Shown piece by piece: positions 37,153-47,927 of a stretch of DNA of 64,000 nt. Origin of the DNA: Pyrrhoderma lamaoense. Its lineage: Eukaryota > Basidiomycota > Agaricomycetes > Hymenochaetales > Hymenochaetaceae. Below the pieces are notes generated by a model, which was not told the origin of the DNA, did not search any database, and saw only the letters and a list, made by a program, of their open reading frames with translations. The translations under genes and the position numbers were made by a program. Positions within the stretch are counted from its first letter, which is position 1, and every line of letters starts with the position of its first letter. The stretch covers positions 1,798,001 through 1,862,000 of the forward strand of contig NBAZ01000002.1 in the NCBI GenBank assembly GCA_002794735.1. Reading direction: 5' to 3'.

Positions 37153-38852
37153 CATCGTGTATTCTGGGAGCCATGAGGTATATTTGCGAATATGATAGAC
37201 GCATAACCTCTCTGAGCCTGATGAACGGTATATATCTTAAGATGGAGTAGTGATCTTTAGAACTACTTTTTATGCATACATAAGAGTAATCCCGACTCAT
37301 GAAACATGAACGTACCTCCCCCTCCCCAAGGACATGGGCTGAGCCCCGCAGGCGACAGCTAGCTGCTTGTAGTCACTGCTATGCGACTGCGTAATAATTA
37401 GCTAAAAGCAACTCAAGCCGGTCACATACGTTTTGATCAAGTTTTGGCTCCGAGCCATGATTTCTAATTCAGGTTACTATGCCTATCGTAGTAAGCACCA
37501 GTAAGAAAACGACTTTCCGAGAGCTAATTACAATTATCAAATGCACCTCACTTTGACTCGATATCATGCATTTCGAGAGCACGGTTCCTGTCCCGAGCAC
37601 TCGAAGTGTCTTATTATTTTCTAACTGAATTATATTTGTAATTACTCTTGTCCGACATTTCGTACACCGGTACTGTCGCGCGAATGATCCATCCACTTCC
37701 AGGCATGCCGATGTTTGAATCTTAAGGTACAAAGACAACTAGTCTGATAAAACAGCTCATGTGAATAGATGTTAAATTATTGTGTAACGAAGCTCCTGTC
37801 AAATATGCACTGAAGAGTATTGGACTCATTCCCCAGGCCAATTTTTTCAATCCGCTGTCTTGTATAACGGGCGCCGTTTCTTCATGAGAGGCGCTATAGT
37901 CCAATTTGTTCGTGGGTACTCATCAAGAAAAAAGTGGAGGGCTGGATATCTCCGAGGGCACTTGACTGGCCAAAATCGGAATATATAATTGATATATTAC
38001 AAAAAAAGATATGTTAGAATCAAGACTTACTCAGTAACAAAGTTTATTCCGCCAAGAAATTGTTGAGAAGAAGATAGCCAGGAACACCCTGTAACAGGGC
38101 CTGTTATGAGTATGTTTGAGGTTCCTGGATTAGCTCAGCTTCCACAGAAGCGTCAACTGCAATTTTGCCGCGCATCGCAGAAAAGACTCGTATGAAACGA
38201 ATCGGTTGATGTCTTCTAAAAACAACGCTTAGCTAGTAAACCAAAAGCTATAGCAAACTCCACATAATGTTTCTTTTGTGCTGTTTGTATAAGCAACTAG
38301 AACAAGTATGGAAAAGTGTTTAACCTGGCCGTCTAAAAGCCTTTGAGGCACTTTGTTATTTGCCTCCATTCAAGGGATCCCACGACACTTTCGGAAACAT
38401 AAAGCTTTTGTTTTTTCCCACCGCTATCAGGGTCCCGTCGGTCAAAATACTACGGGTCCGCTTTTTCTGTCGTTCCTCTCACCCCATGAGGTTGGATCGG
38501 GACAAGGGGTAACTTTCATTCCGTGATTTTCAAGGGTTAAGAATTACCTCCGTTTGCACATAATATTAATGAAACCAAATCTACGTGGTTATTTAGACGT
38601 GCCTATCAGGTATGATATCCATTTCTGGTAACTGTGGCTTGTATCTATTCTCACAAACTTCGGCCAGGTTACCGTCCCTTCTTTTTCAAACCATCTTCGG
38701 CTTGGAAGGGACCCATCATGTCGACTTTCCAATTCCTGAATGTTTGTTTCGTTTGTCATTCCATGCGATCCTTCGTGTGATTTCCGCAGCAAGTCAATTA
38801 TGATACCGTATTTTCTATTTTGTTTGTCATATCTAGGGCTGACAACAAAAAA

Positions 38853-38860
38853 TATATAAA
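38853..38860 (+). promoter_or_regulatory. TATA box of laccase 1
   Basis: TATATAAA lies 89 bases before ATG 38949, a good distance for a fungal core promoter. Confidence 0.55.
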
Positions 38861-38948
38861 AAGAGGTCGATGAGGCTCTCTTGAACCCCAGCAGTCCGAC
38901 TGACAGCTATCCTCTCCTTCTATAGTTTGCCTGTACTCGTATTCCGAG

Positions 38949-41526
38949 ATGTTGAAATCCTCTGCATTCCTTTCTTTGCTTTCCACACTCCCTTTGACAG
39001 TTCTTGCTGATGTAGTGCCGGTGGAGCTCAACATTGCCAATGTTCAGCTTGCTCCAGACGGTGTCACTCGTTCGTAAGTATAGTCTTGTTCAACGAGACC
39101 AATAACACAGAGATATTGACTATGATTCTTACAAGGACCGTCGTTGCAAATGGCCAATTTCCAGGCCCTCTTATTTCTGCAAATGAGGGTGACAACTTTC
39201 AAATAAATGTCACTGACAGTCTCACCGATACTTCAATGTATCGTGCGACATCGATCGTAAGTGGAAGCTTCTATGATACCGAAGCATACAATTCATTTTT
39301 CAAATAGCATTGGCATGGCATGTTCCAAAAAGGGACGAATGAAATGGACGGTCCGGCCATGGTTAACCAGTGCCCCATTGTCCCAGGAAATTCCTTCTTG
39401 TAAATCTTCAAATGTGACTTTTATATATGATTTTTCTTAACAATCACCTCTAGATACAACTTCAGTGTTCCTGGTCAGACTGGAACATACTGGTACCACT
39501 CCCATTTATCCACACAATACTGTGATGGGCTTCGGTATGTATAGATACTAGGATCTTCTTAGTTTAGCACTAAATTACATATAGTGGACCTTTGGTCATA
39601 TATGATCCAGATGATCCTCATAAAGATCTGTACGATGTTGATGATGGTAAGCGTCGCTTGCTATATAAGTTTAGTCGGTTTCTAATATCAATTATTAGAA
39701 ACAACTGTCATCACTCTTGCGGATTGGTACCAAACTCCTGCACCATCCCTTTTCCCTAACACTGGTAATGTTGACCCGTAAGTCTCTAGCAAAACCATCC
39801 AAGCTGGAACTAGAAAACCAATTGTTGATTTTTTCTAGTAATCCGGACTCAACAACTATCAACGGTCTTGGTCGTTACTCTGGAAACCCAACTTCTGCAC
39901 TTGCTGTAGTAAACGTCACCCAAGGAACTCGGTTCGCAGTCATTCTTTGTCCTAAGCATACTTGACTCATGGGAGTATAATTTTTAACAGTTATCGCTTC
40001 CGTATTGTCAGCACAAGCTGTTACCCGTCGTAAGTTATCCATTTTTCGAAATGCCAATCGAGAAACTCATCTGCCGAATTAGCTATACGTTTGAGATCGA
40101 CAGTCACAACTTAACAGTCATCGAAGCCGATGGCGTTGAGACTGATCCCGTTGTAACAGACAAAGTTGTAATCTTCCCTGGTCAACGGTACTCTGTTGTT
40201 GTCACTGCTAACCAAGATATTGGCAACTACTGTAAGCTTGTCTATAGTTCTTTATAGATCTTTATCCTAACTCCATAATGATCAATAGGGATTCGTGCTA
40301 ACCCAAGCGCCGGTACAACTGGCTTCACTGGCGGAATCAACTCCGCTATCTTCCGCTATGCAGGTGCTGATGATTCCGAGCCTACTTCGATCCAGAACAT
40401 GGAAGGAGCAACTCTTGATGAAGCTGATCTCCACCCTTTGGTTAACCCCGGAGCTGTAAGAATTCACCTCTGGGTCCTCATATTTTGCTGATCATCTTAT
40501 TCTTGTAGCCTGGTGAAGCAGTTGTCGGTGGAGTAGATTATGCCTTGAACCTTCCCATTGGAATTGTATGTGAAAAAAGAATACAATAAGTTGTGCATTT
40601 ATTAATGAGTCCCATAGAATCTTACGACTGGAGACCACACTGTTAACGGAGTTTCGTACACTAGCCCCTCAGTTCCTGTACTTCTCCAAATTCTCAGTGG
40701 TACCCCAGCCGCTAGTCTTCTCCCCAGTGGCTCTGTCTACACCCTTCCAGGAAACAGCACAATTGAAATTTCAATGCCCGGTGGTTTCCCCGTAAGTTTG
40801 AGTTTCAAATATCCGATGATAACGTTGTTGATCCGTATGTATAGCACCCAATCCATCTTCATGGACACACCTTTGACGTTGTTCGAGTTGCCGGATCTTC
40901 TGACTATAATTACGCTAACCCAATCCGCCGTGATGTTGTTAGCATTGGAACGGCAAGTGACAACGTGAGCGTCTATTCCATATATTGTACGATCAATTAT
41001 TCACTTTGTGTCTAAATAGGTTACTATTCGCTTCACTACTGATAACGCCGGTCCTTGGGTAAGTCGTATATTCTCATACCAGTAACTCGTTTCTCTAATA
41101 TCTGCTCTTCTTTCTAGTTCATGGTTCGTGCAATATATAATTCTTGGGTTTTAGTAATTAGCTAACATGCATTATTTTCAATCTTTGTTAGCACTGCCAC
41201 ATTGACTGGGTGAGTTTGATTTATAAACTAAGGGCAAAAGATAGTAACTAACCAAGAAATTTATAGCATCTTGAGGCGTAAGTAGTAAAAATAAATCTAA
41301 TCAGTAGCTTGTCTGACATTGAAATAGTGGTTTGGCTGTTGTCTTCGACGAGGCGCATGACGAGATTGCTGCTACAGACCCTGCCAACGGTAAGCTCTTC
41401 ATGGCCTTCATATAGAAATATACTCAACCATCCATCTCAATAGATGCTTGGTCTGCGCTCTGCCCTGATTACGCTAATGCGGACCCCGACACTGCCTTGG
41501 AGGCCAACAAGGCAGTTCAGAAATAA
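38949..41526 (+). CDS. laccase 1 (secreted multicopper oxidase)
   Basis: Oxidises phenols outside the cell and reduces oxygen to water. Signal peptide [20 protein letters not shown], then the mature start [18 protein letters not shown]. All four copper segments are present: [55 protein letters not shown] and [18 protein letters not shown]. The residue ten after the Cys is Leu, the class-2 (axial Leu) state of fungal laccases. Nearly twenty short introns splice in frame; the copper-site exons at the 3' end are tiny (41118-41123, 41192-41209, 41267-41277). The last residues are EANKAVQK. The frame is intact. Confidence 0.95.
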
Positions 41527-42084
41527 ACTCCCGCCCCCATTTCCTCGGGAATAGGCCCACTCATTGAAGTATTTTCGGTGCTTCATGGACAGTATATTTA
41601 ACATCCCACTTTAGCCATTCGTTTTTGTTTAAGGATTATCTATTTCTTCTTTCTGGTTGCTCCTGTTGACTTCTTACTCTTTTGGGTTTTGTGTTGTATG
41701 GATCAACGGATGTACTAAAATCACAATGGATATTAGGAATAAATTGATAAAAGAATTTGACTCTGAAAACTCCTGACATGAGAGAAAAGATATAGCTGAG
41801 ACAACTAGCTCAATAGAAGATATTTCGAACACCGCATATACTAACCGATATTGATAGAAGCCAGCTTGAAACATTAAAGTTGGTAAAATTATAAAAATAT
41901 TCCTGTAGCTTCTCCAATGACGTAAGTATCTACGATTGGTAGAACCACGTGTGAATGATCCAAGTGGCTATGCATCATATTCAGAGACGTCTGGTTCTTC
42001 GTTGGTGCCATGTGTGTACTTCTCATTCGTCTTCTCTTCTCGTATGAATAAGAATTTGTCCTTCTTGAAAACATCACAAAAACT
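41527..42084. other. intergenic, no gene seen
   Basis: 3' flank of laccase 1 and 5' flank of the dolichyl-diphosphatase gene. Nothing recognised. Confidence 0.4.
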
Positions 42085-43036
42085 ATGGAAAATGAGAAGA
42101 CAACAACTGCACTTGAATTGACACATGTTCTCTGTATGTTTCTATGAAGCTTGATGGATAAACTTACGCCTGAACGCTTCTCGCAGATGACGCAAGTTCA
42201 CGTGTCTCACTAGGCTTTGCTTTACTTACTTTGACCCCGATACTTCTGATGGTGTGCCCGTTCTCTTACTGTAAAGCGTCTGAAGACGGACAATAACTCT
42301 TGGCTCTCTGGCTTAGGCTTCATATGCTGCATTGGCTGTCGTAACTCGGGACATTCTCGTGATAGAGATGTGGCTAGGGCAACTCATATGTGAAGGAATC
42401 AATTGGATCATAAAACGGGCTGTAAAAGAAGAGCGGCCTGTAGGTGTGTTATCATGTAGTTTTCTGAAGAGCTCTTTCTTTCTCTAATGACCCAGATCCA
42501 AACAGATCACCTCGGAAGTGGTTATGGATTCCCTTCTTCACATAGTCAATATATGGGCTATTTCTCATCGTTCCTTATGATGCATCTATACTTTCGACAT
42601 AGATTTACTTCCTGCGGAAATAGGTTTCTTGATTCAATGTTTAGAATCTTGGTTTATTTGGCTTTAGTGTTACTAGCTTGGGTTGTCTGCTATTCACGGT
42701 AATGCTACTTTCATGGGACAGTTTTCTTCATTTCTCTTACCCTTATACTCAAATCTTAGAATGTATCTAGGGTATCACACGAAAACTCAGGTGCTATGGG
42801 GTGTAGGGATCGGTATTGGGCTTGGAGTATTTACATATGTGACGGCGGAACTCATACCAGTACATTATCCCAATTCCGTACCTGGCCGCTTTCGTAAAGC
42901 CGTGCTCCTTCATCCGATAACTACCTGGATACGTATTAAAGATGGGTGGGCAGTTTGGGATGATGGTGGTAGGGAAGTGGAATGGCAGGAATGGCGTAGA
43001 CAATATGAAAGATTGCAGACACGAAAGAAGGATTAA
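42085..43036 (+). CDS. CAX4: dolichyl-diphosphatase (PAP2 superfamily)
   Basis: Removes a phosphate from dolichyl diphosphate at the ER so that the lipid can be reused for N-glycosylation. The three PAP2 motifs are present: IIKRAVKEERP (K-x6-RP), GYGFPSSHSQYMGYFSSF (PSSH for PSGH) and CYSRMYLGYHTKTQVLWG (SR-x5-H). Four or five membrane helices surround them. The C-terminal RFRKAVLLHPITTW to RLQTRKKD matches fungal relatives. Exons 42085-42133, 42187-42251, 42317-42439, 42496-42698 and 42760-43036 splice cleanly to 238 residues. Confidence 0.92.
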
Positions 43037-43327
43037 GGATTTTTCTTTTCTTTTCTTTTTGTAAGTGCATTATGTATCACAGTAGTATGGCCTTATAATT
43101 TCATCCAACTTGCAAATTTGTAAGTCTGTTAGTGCGGTCTATTTTCTACGCTCTGTCCGTAAATCACATGTACCTCGTCATAGTAAAAATAGTTTCACAA
43201 ACCACGTGATGTCAATTTCTCTCGGAAGACCGTGCCGTCTATGTAGACAACCACCCTATACCTATACTAGTATAGTGTCTCCCTCCACAACTTCAATACA
43301 CACGGTCACACGCGCTTTACCTCTCTA

Positions 43328-43960
43328 ATGGACACGGTGATCAGAACGTCCGAAAAGTGCGCCATTGTCGTATGAATTTTCTTTGGGTTGTTGACTGAAT
43401 AATTTGGATTTTAGGCATTCAGATGTTGTTGCGGATGCCGATACGGAAGTAAGCAACGGATTAACTTCTACTTCTACGTCCTGATCTGAGCTTCTCTAAT
43501 AAAGAATCTGGTGAAAGACAAAAAATTGGGAGAGACTAAGTAAGTCTTTACATTTCAATCTCACTGCCCCACTTTACGAAGGAATCGTTCGATTGGTCTC
43601 CATAGTGATTTTGAGGATCGTGAAAATGATTTGCGTGAAAATCTTGATTGTATTGTAAATGTTAATGTTGGTAACTCTATCTTTTCTCGCTTATTATGAA
43701 TAATTATTTACAATCCTATATTAAGCCACCTAAGACATTCCAGTCTCTTGAGTGAGTAATTACTATTGTTCTCACTTTGTTCTGCGTTTAGATACATTAA
43801 ACTAGTTTACCTGGCCCGCAACCACGTACAAAAGATGTTTCTCGAAATGGAAATGCTTCCGCTTTGTCCAAGACGCCCAAACCACTATCAGGGCTGTCCG
43901 TGTCTCTTGGCTACAAATCAACCCACCCTTAAAGTGCGCTGCACACTTCTTTCAGTCTGA
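43328..43960 (+). CDS. possible small gene, unrecognised
   Basis: Segments look coding and are joined by good introns: DADTE | NLVKDKKLGETK | NRSIGLHSDFEDREND then LRENLDCIVNVNV, with GTAAGC, GTAAGT and GTAACT donors. The first exon from ATG 43328 and the exons after 43670 do not join in a single frame, so start and end are uncertain. No family recognised. It may be a small real gene with assembly errors, or a relic. Confidence 0.25.
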
Positions 43961-43987
43961 CTTCAAACATCTGCTTACAAGCTCATA

Positions 43988-45293
43988 ATGCCTAGAAAAG
44001 GGTCTTCGGCCTTAGAGAACAACACGAGTGGACAGCCTAACACAGATACTCCCGAAAAGGCGGACTCAGTGCGCTCAACAAGAGCAACTGAAGCCGAGCG
44101 GCGAGCTTATTTCGAAAATCATGTGGATGTTCTAGAGGTGGAACCACACCGTGTACGTTGTCGATGCTGCAATCAATGGCTTAAACTATCGAATAGTCAA
44201 CGCTATTCCCTCGGTCCTTGGAACTTGCATAGAAAATTATGTACACAAGAGTGGGGTCACAGTTTTAAAGTTCCTAAATTCGCATGCTAACGCTCTCAAA
44301 CTCAGCAAACCCAGCAGAAAACGGCGACGACTAGACCACGTACTAAATGATGATAGCTTTGGAGGCGAGACGGATACTAGGGACGATGATTCCTCGTCTA
44401 TTGCACCTTCAGTCTCAGCTTCAGATAGAACATCTGTCTCAGTGGTTAGGGTTCGACGAACGTGGACTGAACGTAAGCGCATTCTTGAAGAAGACGAATA
44501 TTCAGGCGAGGTGCGGGAGGACTCCGTTTTCTGTGTGAAATGTGGTAAATGGGTAAAGCTTGGGCGCCCACCGTATCGTCTTCGCCCATGGCTAACTCAC
44601 ACAGAACGCGTTCACGGCCGACCGGCATCAAATCTTGAGGGGGACATAAGCGCATCTGCCCCAAGTAGTCGTGTGTTGGAAGCGGAGCGCAAGCTGCAGC
44701 TAGTGAACGATGCACAGGCAACTGAGTTTACGGCGACGAAAGTAACATGTCGGCTTTGTTCTACAGAAGTTCAATTGAGCACATCTATCGCGTATCAGCT
44801 AGATAATTGGCTAGCACACAAGAGCTCTTGTTCAGGGTATGTCCTTTTTTACTCAAGCGAGCCACACAAGATTATAACATCTAATGATAGAGTATTGTCT
44901 ACAAGCCCCCTTCCTGAGAAACAATTGTCCAGACCAACTCCGAGGAATGGGAGTGGCTCTCCGTGTGTGGAGGCTACTCCCTCAGGTCTGCATCTAGAGC
45001 CAGGATCAGGCCCGATATCTACAGATGGCTCTCCCGTACATGCTCACAAGGGTCCGGAAGGTGATTTCCTTCGTTCTCTCTCACCCAAGGTGGGGAAAAA
45101 ACGTTCCCGGGAAGAGTATGAAGATGGAAAGGAGCACGGAGACGAAGGATCAAGTACTAGTTTACGTTCCCGGACGGAATCGTACACTACCCCGGATGAA
45201 AAACCGCCGAGCGCGTGGGCCTGGATATGGCAGCCGTGGGAGATATTCAAGCGGGGTTTTGCAGAGGGAATGGGAGAGAAGGGAACTTCTTGA
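43988..45293 (+). CDS. protein with three CxxC...W..H...C zinc-finger-like repeats
   Basis: Not a named family as far as I can tell. Three copies of one motif are seen: CRCC-NQWLKL..Y..W..H..C (exon 1), CVKC-GKWVKL..Y..W..H..H and CRLC-STEVQL..Y..W..H..C. The shared pattern is C-x2-C-x4-[KQ]-L-x4-5-Y-x4-W-x2-H-x3-4-[CH], which suggests a small zinc-binding domain. A basic patch (KPSRKRRRLDH) after finger 1 could be a nuclear signal. The C-terminus is Ser/Pro-rich, then PSAWAWIWQPWEIFKRGF. Exons 43988-44250, 44306-44836 and 44891-45293 give 398 residues. The second intron is 54 bases with no in-frame stop, so it could be kept. The next gene has the same motif once. Confidence 0.65.
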
Positions 45294-45984
45294 GCGGGGA
45301 GGTCGAGGGTTGATCTATTGAATTTAACAGATTGAAATTTACAGTTTTTTTCACATTGTTTAGTGATTGATTATTGTTAATATCTTATACTCGGTACGGT
45401 TTTATATATCTTGTGTTATCTGTAGTAGATATAGTCCACAAGAGCGACAATAATAAATCGCCCATGAGGCTCTGTCGTTGCATCTTGCTTCGAGGCTTCT
45501 TCCTCACGCTCGAGTACCCAAATTTACGAAAGTGTGCCCTCGTACTCCATCCCTCCCTATATATATTAAGAACGACCATTCCGCACGATGCATACATCTT
45601 CTCCTCCTACTGTTATCACCAACAAAGACACCAGGCCAAGGCGTAGACGCCGGCGCATAATAGACTATGTATGTCTCTGATGTATCGCTTCCGCTATAAC
45701 AATGGCAGAAGCCGTTCTGAAACCGCTTCCCCCCCACTCGACTATGTCCCCCCTTTGTCTATTGTAACGCTGATGGCTAATAAGACCCTTAAAATCACAC
45801 AGAAGGCTCTCCATAACGGGAAACAACTAAAAGAACAGGCTATGTGAGCCACCCTCTCGACCACATCGCCATTTATTCTCATATAAAATCCCCCCTTCTT
45901 TCTTCTAGACCCCCTATCTTGATCAGACTTCCCCCTCTCACCAGAAAGATACTACCCCCTCAAAACAGCTCAGAAGCCGTCGTT
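45294..45984. other. spacer between the two zinc-finger-like genes
   Basis: Pyrimidine-rich 5' flank of the second gene, with long CT stretches from about 45880. No other gene recognised. Confidence 0.45.
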
Positions 45985-46927
45985 ATGGACAGGTCCATCA
46001 ACGTTTCAAACCACACTGGCAGCCTCTCCACTATATCAATAACAGATCCGTGAGCATCATTCAATCTGCTTCTCCCCCCTTTTGTGGTTGCTAAATATAC
46101 CACAACTCTGAACAGTGAAACCACGGCCAGTCCTGCTCCCCAGACATACAAGTGAGTGGCCCACACATTGCGTATTGCCTAAAAATGTGATTCTAAACTT
46201 AAGCTACTATAGATCTGAAGCACGTAGGAATAAGATTGAAGCTCAAAAAGCTAGGCGTGAAAAAACCTTAAGGTCACACCCCTATGCTGAAGATCTTGGC
46301 CCGAAGTTTGTGAAATGTAGTCTCTGTAAGAGAGTAATAAAGCTCTCTAATAAGAGTGACTACGACGATTTCCATTGGAAAAAGCACATAATCAGGTGCA
46401 AGAAGAAATCCAGATCCAATGGGCACCCCGAGGTGATAAACCACACCGTAAGTACTCTACTCAAACTCAGATTCTTTGTACTAGATAATTGATTCTTACT
46501 TGCGATGTTTAAGACGAACCACACGAGACATAACAAGAGAACCGTATCTATGGAACCACCATATGAGCGACTCACCGTTCGCTTATCAGCTAGGCGTCCG
46601 AACCCAGGCGTATACTCGTCCTCGTGTACCTCCGATGTTGCCATGAAAGAGGGAACGCCTGAATCTGGCATGTCTCAGTCACCCTCACCTCCAAGTTTGG
46701 ATCACGCGTCTTCCCCTAGCCGGTCGTCCCATGAACCACCCTCATCGCCAAATCTAGAAACTCCTCCACCACCTAGCCCCCGAAGTACATGGTCAGAACA
46801 AGACGAACTGATGGAGAAGTACTATAGAACTTCTCGTAGACGAGGCATACGTGAGCTTAGCGCCTTCACAATCGATGATGCTCAAGCGTGGACGTGGAGT
46901 AGAGTGAAAGCAGCCGTCTGGAAATAA
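45985..46927 (+). CDS. protein with one copy of the same zinc-finger-like motif
   Basis: Tandem relative of the upstream gene. A basic helix (ARRNKIEAQKARREKTLR) leads into one motif copy, CSLC-KRVIKL..Y..W..H..C. The rest is Ser/Pro-rich and disordered and ends in a Trp-containing helix (DDAQAWTWSRVKAAVWK), comparable to the Trp-rich end of the neighbour. Exons 45985-46049, 46116-46151, 46213-46447 and 46514-46927 splice cleanly to 249 residues. A DNA- or RNA-binding role is only suggested by the basic residues and the finger. Confidence 0.65.
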
Positions 46928-47927
46928 AGGGCTTTAAATGCGCTTTGTCAAGAACAAAGGGACGTATAGAAGAAATGATAGATAACGACTACAACGATCT
47001 CCTTTCATGCATAAAAAGGCTGGCTTTTCTCCGCATAAATCTATCCTTTCCAGGGTGGTGGCATTCTGGTACCTTCTTTTTTCAATTTCAAATCGGGATT
47101 CGTTGCTTTTTGAACCTTTTTCTCTACTTCTTCGTCTTCTCTCTACTTATTGGATCTTTCTTTGACTCACACGAAAAGCACTTGTAACACTAGTTCTCGC
47201 AAACATGTTCCATCTTCTCTTTTCATCATTTTCATCCTCATAGAACTTTTCTTTTCTGCATACGCATCACTTATTTCACTATGGATTACCGCATCTGGTT
47301 TGGAAGGTCTAACTTTAAACGTTGTCTTATAATCAAAGATGAAGCATGTATACTAGCATCCTACTCATAGACATCACTTAATTTTAATCAAGGATACCCC
47401 TGATGGCTTGTGTTTTTCGAAGCGCTCTTGTTCCTTTTTTCCCTTTGTGTAACATTAACACTATTTCCTCTCTTGTCGTAGTGCTGAATTAAGTAGTTAT
47501 GAATTTAGCGATTTCGTTCATACAATGTTTGATTAGGAACATAGGTGCCTTCCTTTTTACATGATTCATAATAACCTTGGAGGGGTACAATAGATCAAAT
47601 TGACTGAAGGAGCCGTGCTTCTTTTTCCCTTACCAGTAAGCTAAAGTTACCCGAGCACAAATCAAAAATAGCTATGGTTACTTCGTTTGGTGTCTCACTT
47701 TTACACATAAACATTGCTCGCAACAAACTTCACTTGACGGAAAAGTCAGAATGTGATGATGAGTACTAATGTTTAATACATGAGCTTATAGCTTTTTGAC
47801 ATAATATTCTGGGGGGGGGGGTTATCGTAAAGAGGAAGAAGATGAAGAAATCTGTATTGATAGCATAGAAGTACCATTCTGGGATGAGTGTGTATAGTTT
47901 ACCCGTGCTATAGTTGTGGTGGAAGCA
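46928..47927. other. intergenic, T-rich, with a G11 run
   Basis: One kilobase between the second finger gene and laccase 2, T-rich on the plus strand. It includes an unbroken run of eleven G at 47811-47821. No gene supported. Confidence 0.5.

Larger units (their letters stand above)
36948..38948. other. 2-kb intergenic region upstream of laccase 1
   Basis: No gene supported; two short minus-strand frames (37469-37904) have no family features. It contains the palindrome at 37133-37152 and the TATA box at 38853-38860. The rest is unremarkable. Confidence 0.45.

Noticed and set aside
37469..37904. Two overlapping minus-strand open frames upstream of laccase 1
   Set aside because: No domain, no consistent introns linking them, composition like the surrounding non-coding DNA.
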